64,000 nt of DNA from Guyanagaster necrorhizus. Taxonomy: Eukaryota; Basidiomycota; Agaricomycetes; Agaricales; Physalacriaceae. The translations under genes were made by a program, and so were the position numbers. The notes under the pieces are model-generated. The model searched no databases. It was not told the origin of the DNA and saw only the letters and a list, made by a program, of their open reading frames with translations. The stretch lies in assembly GCF_019112545.1 (NCBI RefSeq), contig NW_025064897.1, positions 927,926 to 991,925 of the forward strand, read 5' to 3'. Numbering within the stretch: position 1 is the first letter of the stretch; each line of letters opens with the position of its first letter. Below are positions 57,301 to 64,000 of the stretch, in pieces.

Positions 57301-58201
57301 CATGCCACAAGTTGTTATTTCAGACAGAGGACCATAATTTGTCTCCAAATTCCTGGATGACCTATACTGACTCCTACACATCAAGCGAAATACTTCAACT
57401 GCATATCATCTACAGACCAATAGGCAGATAGAATGGGTTAATCAAGAAGTCGAAAAATATCTTTGACTCTTCATCAACTACAGACAAGATGACTGGGTTG
57501 AATGGCTGGCTCTTGCTGCCTTCCAACACAATAACCATGTCTATTCCATGATGGGAAAGACACCATTCTTTATTAACCACAGATGATACCTAAATGTCAC
57601 CCAAACAGAATGGCACCAAACAACAACCTCAGCCTCCACAGATTTTGTCTTCACCATGGAAAAAATCTATTCTGAAACTAAAACAGCATTGGAAAAAGCT
57701 GCAGCATCTATAAAGACACAATATGACAAACACCAATGATCAGCATATGACTACTTGGTCAATGACAAAGTCTGGCTGGATACTATGAACCTGCACTTAC
57801 TGTGGCTTAAGCAGAAACTCATGGATAAACAAACCAGCCCCTTCCAGATCACTGCAAAGATTAGAATGGATGCATACAAACTCAAATTGCCAGCCTCATG
57901 GAAAATTCACAATGTCTTTAATGAGACATTACTTTCACTATACATTGTCTCAGCATTTTCAAATCAGGAAAAGCCACTCCCACTACCACCAGACCTGATC
58001 AATGATGAAGAACATTATGAAATTTATCAGATACTGAACCACAAATTATAAAAAATAAAAGTGAAAGATGGAGAGATGACAATAACAGTAGATTACTTGG
58101 TTAGCTGAAAGAGGTATGGACCCGAGTCCAACCAATGGATTAACAAAAAACTCATAGATATAGAAGACATCATATATGACTATGAATTATTTTTAAATTA
58201 A
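54330..58201 (+). pseudogene. E3 pol remnant
   Basis: PR-RT-RNH-INT-chromodomain order in the -1 frame relative to gag, ending TAA 58199-58201. Protease near 54.82 kb: [55 protein letters not shown] and intact YLDDILIMSK at 55871. RNase H: FRIKANSSKGAIGAILFQEQ and [20 protein letters not shown]. Integrase zinc finger: HDHLTAGHSKIS with CEVCQREK at about 56.93-57.07 kb. DDE residues lie in VDQFSKM, VISDRGP and QIEWVNQ. Chromodomain near 58.08-58.2 kb. TGA replaces Arg in some places (TIKN-stop-YPLPL) and Trp in others (EI-stop-TDHQNL), so it is decay rather than recoding. Confidence 0.88.
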
Positions 58202-58234
58202 GCCATCAGGATGATGGTCTTAAAGAGGAGGTAA

Positions 58235-58698
58235 TATTATGATTTTTCCTTTTTTCCTCCTTTCCGATTACAAAACCCCTATTTATACTTAGTCAAGGCA
58301 TCAAGAACAAATGCTTAAAGCCTGAGAGCAGCTTAGTCATTATAACAAGCTAACTTTGCCATAGTTTTCTGATGCTACTGACATCTAATGATAAATGCAC
58401 AATTGGCCTTTTATGAACAGTAACAATGGCTAAGGACAATGAGCACTCAGAATAGAAACATACACAACAAGTATGTAGTATTAATAGTGAACCATGTACA
58501 GTATTTAAGAAGGGCTCACTCTTGCTGGAAACCCCAGCTTCAAGCTAAAGTTTATAACCACTATTCTACCTTGAGTCTAATCTTGATCTTGTGACACTCT
58601 AATACAAATACATGCTAGTGAACTCAGCTGATCCCTCAAAGTGCGAAGAGACACCTATTTATCACATGTATTTGTTCATGTGACACTTGGATCTAACA
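58235..58698 (+). repeat. E3 3' LTR (464 bp)
   Basis: Starts TATTATGAT (initial TG mutated to TA) after the purine-rich TAAAGAGGAGGTAA, the likely polypurine tract. Ends GGATCTAACA. It is uninterrupted and serves as reference for the E4 insertion point. Confidence 0.88.
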
Positions 58699-61479
58699 CA
58701 TTTGGCATTAAGAGTTTGACATCAATTGCTGAGATCATCATAATGTATGAGAAAGAGACTCCTTGCTTGAGGGCCTCAACCATTCATCCATCATTTGCTA
58801 TGTCCTCCTGAATTCTGGCGAGCTTTGCAAGGTGTTCCAGCTTGTCAAAGTAGTCTATGATAGCCTTGTCTTCCATCTTATATTCCTTGATCTTCTGTTT
58901 GTGTACTTCTTGTATCACCAGATCAATGAACTTGTTGTGCAATATTTGTTTAAACATCAGCCATGAGAGATACTGGTAGTGTTTCCAAGTTGACAATTGG
59001 AAGTTGGGAAAAATGAGGATCCACCAGTTCTTGGCCTTTTTCTCAAGATATAAGGCTGTGAAGATGACTTTATTCATATCGGTTCTGAGATACCCAATAT
59101 AGACCTCAAAATATTGTTCACAGTCAACAATGAATCAGTCAATATCATCAGATGCCTCTTTGAAGGGGTGGAGCTTTCATAATAGATTGGGATGACATTG
59201 GAGAATGGCCACATTAAGGGGTAGTGCACTCATCAGATTGGGCCAGTTGGAGAATGGGGGTCAGTTCCACTCATGTGGGGGTTCTGGGAATGAATGGAGC
59301 AAGTTGTCATTAGTGACAGGGCTTCCATGGGGTAGCTCTTCTTTTCAGACAATGACTCCATCTCAAATGGTGAAGCCTAATTGTACTGCTTCTGGGTCAT
59401 TCTGGATTGGTTTCTTCCCAGTGTTGCTCCCTGTGGTCTCATCAGATGGAGGTTGCACTCCTGGAAGCCTGCTTCCTTTGCCAGTCTAAGGGTTTCAGTA
59501 GCTGGCCAGCCTTTCCCTTGGCAATGGTTGTAATCATGATAGCTGAGTTGCCATTGATCAGAGCAAAGAGGTTGAGTGTGAAAAGGTGCTTCAGACAGAC
59601 AGGGTCATGTACACAGCTCAGCTCAGGGGTATGGATGATGTTTTTGGCATTGGATGTACAGGTGTTGGCATTTGGTATGCCAGCAGTCTTTGAACTTGGT
59701 CTTCAGGGTGTTTTCAGTTATATTGGGTTGCAGCATAGTCTGTTGCTGTATACCTTAGGATCTCTGTTCATTTGTCAGTTGTAGAATGAAGATATAATTG
59801 TCCTAATTGTGATGCTACCCAAGTAGCATCATGCCATAAAAAGTTTATCCCTCCACAGATAGTGCTTCTGGTACTCCTGCATCCTCACTTTCTTTATTTC
59901 CTGTTCCAATTCCTCCTCATCCATTGTTTTGTATGCAAACCCCCCTCTGGAGTGGGGTGGGTCACTGCTTTCAGTTTCCTCTTCCTCCATGTCCTCATCA
60001 TCCCCTTCCTCCTCAAAGAGAGAAGTGGTGGGTGGGTCATAAAAACTCTCTGTCCTCCCTTGTTATATCATTGCTTTGCTGCTCTGGCTGGATACTTGGT
60101 CCAGTGGCTGAAGGATCTGGTGTATTGTCATAGGTGGCAGGAGATTGACTGCCAATACTGAGATTGTATCAGTTTCCTCCAGCTGCTCTTGCCATCTCCA
60201 CTTGCTCATGATAGAGGTGGATGTTTTGCTGGTAGTCATCATTGATAAGCTGCCCAATAACTCTACTTCTGAGAAATTCTCAGAGCATGCAGGCAGAGAT
60301 ATGGGCATTACCAGAGACTCAAAGTCCATAGTGTCTGAGGACAGATTTGTCACTCCCAAATGCAGAATCAGCACTGGGAGTTTGTTGGAAGGGGGGGTAT
60401 TATAGGGTTGGAGGTCTGTGGCTCCTCCTGGTCTGGGTGCCATTGGCCCAGTACTTGGAGGTTCCACTCCATGAAGTGCTGGGTTCCCTGAAGATGAGGG
60501 AGGAGAGGGAGAGGTCTGCTCATACTGGTGTGAGTATGCTGGTGACCTCTGGTCAAAGTCCATACCAGCTGGAGACATCGGCCCTAACTAATCGGTCTCT
60601 TTTCACTTCTCACTGACAGTCCCTATTCTGCTTGTCATATTCAGCAGCTGCCCTCCTTTGAGATTTCTCCACTGTGATTCTGTCCTCAGGCTCACTGCAT
60701 ACTGGCTGCAGCTCATTCTGCTGTCTATGCTCTTCTTGTCAGACAGCATCATCATAGTTAAAGAGGATGGTAAAGTCTCAGGTTGGAAAGTACCAGCATA
60801 TAGTTTCCTTCTATAGTTCTCATCATCTTTGTTCATCTGTGGTGTCCTCCCCCATCTGGGTGCTGGTGGCTGCAGAGGGATGGAAGCCATGAGACTGGCT
60901 GCCAGGTGTTAGTGCATGGGGTCTTGAAGCCATCCAAGAGGCATCAAGAGAGTCTCAGGCACAGTCAGCAATCTCATGGGTATAGGAGGCAGAAGATTGA
61001 CTGGGGAAAGGGGACTGTTGAAAGAAGTCCTCAGGGAGGTCCTGGTCCTTGTGATCAGGGACTGCATCTGGTATAAGGATTCTCTGTCTTCCTGGAATGC
61101 GAGGGTGCTGGTTTCTGGGTTGGAGGGAGAATTGTCCTCCCTCTTCTTTCTGACCATCCTCCTGATGTGAGCTGCTATGCCCAGCTTCTGGGGACTGGTA
61201 GATTGTTTGTCAGGATTCTGGAATATCATGTAGCAGGAGATTGGGGATTATGTTTTACAGTATATGTTGGATGTTTTGAAATTCTTAATAATGTCTGAGA
61301 GCCCAGGTGGTAATAGAATGATGTCTCCAGCACAGCTGGATGATCACCAATAGGCCAATCAGTGTTCCAATGATGGAAGAGAGGAGTTTGAAGAACTTGT
61401 GGTCAAAGTTTGGGTTATCATTGTTGGAAGAGGGCATTCAGTTTCTCAGCACAATTAGGCTTGAGAAAGAAAAATAGGA
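58699..61479 (-). pseudogene. E2 gag, N-terminal and capsid part
   Basis: The capsid-like region at 58784-59077 reads NKVIFTALYLEKKAKNWWIL, QYLSWLMFKQILHNKFIDLV and KMEDKAIIDYFDKLEHLAKL, the retrotrans_gag pattern also seen in E3. Beyond it, up to 61.4 kb, the long Ser/Pro-rich N-terminal region resembles that of E3 (MTIHQILQPLDQVSSQSSKA near 60.1 kb corresponds to ITIHQILKLLDQASSQGSK in E3). Broken by stops and by the E3 insertion. Confidence 0.78.
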
Positions 61480-61493
61480 AGCTTTAAGCTAAT

Positions 61494-61951
61494 TGTTAGA
61501 CCTAAGCATCATGTGAACAGAAACACATGATAAACAGAAGCTACCTCACACTTTGGGTAGTCATCTGAGTTCACTGATACACTTCTGAACTGATATGTCA
61601 CAAGGCCAAAGAGCTGGCTCGAGAGTAGAATAGTGTGAATAAACTTTAGCTCAAAGCTGAGTTTTACCAGCAAGAGTGAGCCTCCTTAAATATAGTACAT
61701 GGTCTGCTATTAATACTTCATGCTTATTGTGTGTTTCTCTGTCCTGGGTGCTCATTGTCCTTGAGCATCATTATCATATATAAAAGGCTGATTGTGCATT
61801 TGTTGCTAGATGTTGGTTGCATTGAGAAACCATGATAAAGTCAGTCTGTTGTGATGATCAAGCTTGTTCCACAGTCCCAAGTGCTTGTTCTTAACACCTT
61901 GACTAAGCATAAATAGGGGTTTCAAAAGGAAAATAGAGAGAAATCATAACA
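61494..61951 (-). repeat. E2 5' LTR (458 bp)
   Basis: Same length as the 3' copy. Element-orientation AGCTTTGAGCTAA (plus-strand complement 61646-61658) faces the sequence past the LTR end at 61480-61492, TTAGCTTAAAGCT in element orientation. That is one mismatch, a C-to-T change that would still allow a G-U pair. Confidence 0.85.
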
Positions 61952-62189
61952 GTATGCCTCAGTTGCTTCATCCATATTGTGTCTGACTGAGATATGTATT
62001 ATTGACAGAAGAATATATGTGAGTATCTCAGTCAGACACAATATGGGTAAAGCAACTGAGACATATGGGTAGAAACAACTAGACTATATAGGTGATTAGA
62101 AAATGACAGGAGGTATAAGTGTATATAAGATAAATAGAATGAGTGATTAAAAAGTAAAATAAGATAAAATATATGAATATCCTCTAACA
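61952..62189. repeat. Inverted (tail-to-tail) Copia-type LTR pair
   Basis: CTCAGTTGCTTCATCC, ATATTGTGTCTGACTGAGATA at about 61958-61995 is repeated in inverse orientation at about 62015-62055 (TATCTCAGTCAGACACAATA, then GGGTAAAGCAACTGAG), with about 29 bp between. The right arm continues to TGTTAGAGG (complement) at 62189. The left arm continues, across E2, at 44284-44411. The DNA can fold into a long hairpin. Confidence 0.7.
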
Positions 62190-64000
62190 CTCCATCATAT
62201 TCATTTAATCTACTGAGATGATATTGAGCATCTCAAGATAACCATTGTGCATATCACAAAGCAAGAGCTTGATAAATATATCTACAGAATTTGCATTCTT
62301 TTAAACAAACTCAACACTGTTAGACTCAAGCCACATGTGATTAGAAGCACATGAAAAACTAGTGTGGTGTCATATTTGAATCTTTGCACTAGAGTTCACT
62401 TATTATGTTCTATTGACCAAGTGCTTCAAGGCCTTTGCAGATAGCTCAAGAGTAGAATAAGATAAAATAAACTTTAGCTTGAAGCTGGAGTTATACCAGT
62501 GAGAGCTATCCTACTTATATACTACAGAGTGTCCAACTATAAATATAACTATCTATTGGGTCTGAGCTTATCATTATGCCCTTTGTCCTTGGGTGTTACT
62601 ACTATCTACAAAAAGTTCATTATATGTTGTTAAGTATCATTGTTGTGTCAAAAGACAATGACCAACTAGGCTTGTTGTGCTGACTAAGCCTATCCCATGG
62701 TCTTAAGCACTAGAGTTAAGTGCTTTGACTAAGCATAAATAGGGGTTAAACAAAAGTGAATCAGGAAAGTAGAAAAAAATTATAACAGACACATAATTCA
62801 CTGTCCTTTATAAGCTCTTTAATGAAATATTCTTGAATGTGGATATGCTTGACTTTCTGATGAGACTGTGTATTTGTCATCAATATCACAGCACTTTAGT
62901 TGTCACTATACAATACACCAGGGTGAGGTTGAGGTAGTTGGATCTCATCCATCCAAAACAATATTCACATCATCTATTGCACTGTATGAGTAAGAGAAAT
63001 GTATTCAGCTTTGACAGTGGACAGAGCAATAGTAGCCTGACACTTTAAGCTCTAGCAAATCAGACCACCCACTATAATGAAGATATAGCTGGACATTGAA
63101 TGAGTTATGTCCTTACAATCTCCATAGTCTGTATCTACAAATCCAACAGATGTTAATGGCTGCTCATGCAAGAAGGAGATACTAAGGTCTATTGTCCCCT
63201 TTATGTACTCAAGGACATATATTAACACTTTCCAGTGCTCCATCCCTGGGTTAGACTGGAAGTGAGTGAGCAGGCTCACAGAAAAGCACAAGTTGGAATG
63301 AGTTGAAAGCTGTCTTTATATAATACAGTCTAGCAGGCATTGGTATAGGAACCTTTTCATAGCATCCTTTTCTGCTTGGGTATTTAGAGACTGCAACTTG
63401 TCAAGTATGATTCTGACAGATAGAAGGGTGGTCTGTAACCATACATATCTAAGATTAAAGTCTAGAAATACATTCTCCTAATATAGGCACTATAAGAAGG
63501 TGATAGTGTTAGCCTCAAGGTCTTATTCAATCTTCATCCTCAGAAAGTATTGGTTCTCTCTCATATCAGTGAGCTTCCATTTCTTCTCTAATTTCTTCTT
63601 CTATTGGCTTGCCTCCTCCATAGTCAATGATGCTTCTCATATATCATCAGTATGAGTATCTATGATAGTATACTCATCTCCAGGCTTGCCAATAGTATGT
63701 ATATATGAGTCTGCCTTTGATGCATAGTATCTAAGGTCTTTGTAGGTTTTTCCAAGTGTCTCAAACTAATTATGGCCACTCTACATAGTCCTATAAATAG
63801 TATAAACAAGTTTGCACATCTTATCCTCTTGTCCTTTAACTATATACTCTGGAGGCTGACACATATAGATATCTTCTTTTGTCTCACTATTCAAGTATGC
63901 TGAAATGAAGTTCACTTGCTATAAGACAAAATCAAGTTTTGCTGCAACAGCAGCTGACATCTATACAGATTCAAGATGAGTCACTGCAGCCTAAGTATCA
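62190..64000 (-). pseudogene. Copia-type pol remnant (RT-RNase H), runs off the window
   Basis: Minus-strand decayed Ty1/copia polymerase, interrupted by the solo LTR at 62318-62787. Read from the right edge: an RT stretch with EDIYMCQPPEYIVKGQEDKM and THTDDI in the place of the Copia YVDD motif near 63.65 kb, then HFQSNPGMEHWKVLIYVLEY with IKGTIDLSISFLHEQPLTSV and VDTDYGDCKDITHSMSSYIF (63052-63291), the Copia RNase H signature. C-terminal residues including a decayed ADIFTK-like segment lie on both sides of the solo LTR. The LTR at 62013-62189 is its likely 3' LTR. Confidence 0.82.
62318..62787 (-). repeat. Solo LTR of the E1 family (470 bp)
   Basis: TGTTAGACTCAAG...AATTATAACA with flanking AACAC (62313-62317) and GACAC (62788-62792), a 5-bp duplication with one A/G change. 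It contains the AGCTTCAAGCTAA self-priming word (complement near 62476-62488). It has the same length as the E1 LTRs and probably arose by LTR-LTR recombination of an insertion in the Copia pol. Confidence 0.85.

Larger units (their letters stand above)
49218..58698 (+). mobile_element. E3: Ty3/gypsy chromodomain retrotransposon nested in E2
   Basis: Plus-strand element of about 8.1 kb once the 1.4-kb E4 insertion is removed. It has 464-bp LTRs. Flanking 5-mers are TATTT (49213-49217) and CATTT (58699-58703), a target duplication with one C/T change. It splits the gag of E2. It retains the intact RT motif YLDD and the intact CCHC knuckle, unlike E1 and E2, but has dozens of stops, mostly TGA. 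Protease motif reads DSRSTGS. Confidence 0.9.
44412..61951 (-). mobile_element. E2: Ty3/gypsy chromodomain retrotransposon interrupted by E3
   Basis: Minus-strand element with 458-bp LTRs at both ends and a perfect 5-bp target duplication GTATG (44407-44411, 61952-61956). Its own sequence is 44412-49217 plus 58699-61951, about 8 kb. E3 lies between. The gag on either side of E3 is continuous when the insertion is skipped, judged against E1. Gene order is as in E1. LTR differences I could read by eye are transitions. Broken by many stops and by loss of one zinc-knuckle Cys and one RT Asp. Confidence 0.88.

Noticed and set aside
53400..58201. TGA read as a sense codon in the E3 gag/pol (alternative genetic code or recoding)
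   Set aside because: TGA stands where relatives have Arg in some places and Trp in others. TAA also occurs, and nuclear genes in the left half end normally with TGA. Mutational decay explains it better.
31000..64000. CRISPR array or tandem-repeat satellite
   Set aside because: Repeats are long dispersed LTRs, not short regular units, and the genome is eukaryotic.

Overview
The window is nuclear DNA of a filamentous basidiomycete, most likely an agaricomycete. Genes in the left half are densely packed and cut by many 48-60 bp GT-AG introns. Several proteins have the form usual in mushroom-forming fungi, and the right half carries chromodomain-bearing Ty3/gypsy elements. I name no species.

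The window has two compartments with an abrupt border near 30.97 kb. Left (1-30.9 kb) is ordinary euchromatic DNA, rich in CpG. Its first 11 kb look like a quinate catabolic cluster: a quinate-permease-like MFS transporter (-), a SnoaL-like protein (-), type II 3-dehydroquinase (+), an intradiol ring-cleavage dioxygenase (+) and a quinate/shikimate dehydrogenase (+). Together these would import quinate, oxidise and dehydrate it, and cleave a downstream aromatic ring. A 3-dehydroshikimate dehydratase and a protocatechuate-converting enzyme are not in the window. A second intradiol dioxygenase lies at 25.8-27.3 kb. Between the two lie a putative mitochondrial protein of unknown function, a low-complexity protein, an intron-containing tRNA-Ser(UGA), a 4HBT thioesterase-fold protein, an ACS-type MFS transporter, an EngB-like GTPase and a pirin. 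The last two are convergent with 11 bp between stop codons. At 28.8-30.5 kb are small unrecognised genes.

Right (31-64 kb) is AT-rich, strongly CpG-depleted and made almost wholly of retrotransposons, after one border gene (30896-31957) that resembles a truncated member of a mushroom-specific family with a protease-like His motif. I see three Ty3/gypsy chromodomain elements of related families. E1 (32852-41052, minus) has 470-bp LTRs and target duplication TAAAT. E2 (44412-61951, minus, interrupted) has 458-bp LTRs and duplication GTATG. E3 (49218-58698, plus) has 464-bp LTRs and is inserted in the gag of E2. A further 1416-bp TG...CA insertion (E4) sits inside the 5' LTR of E3. E2 itself sits in one arm of an inverted repeat made from Copia-type LTR sequence, next to a minus-strand Copia pol remnant that runs off the right edge. 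There is also a 470-bp solo LTR (62318-62787) and an older LTR remnant near 41.6 kb.

All element genes are broken, mostly by C-to-T or G-to-A changes (CGA or TGG to TGA, YLDD to YLND or YLDN). This is a RIP-like or methylation-deamination pattern. The most interesting mechanistic signal is that sequence directly after the 5' LTR of each gypsy element is complementary to a 13-nt stretch inside the same LTR, about 34 bp after a TATA-like box. This is the layout expected for Tf1-type self-primed reverse transcription.
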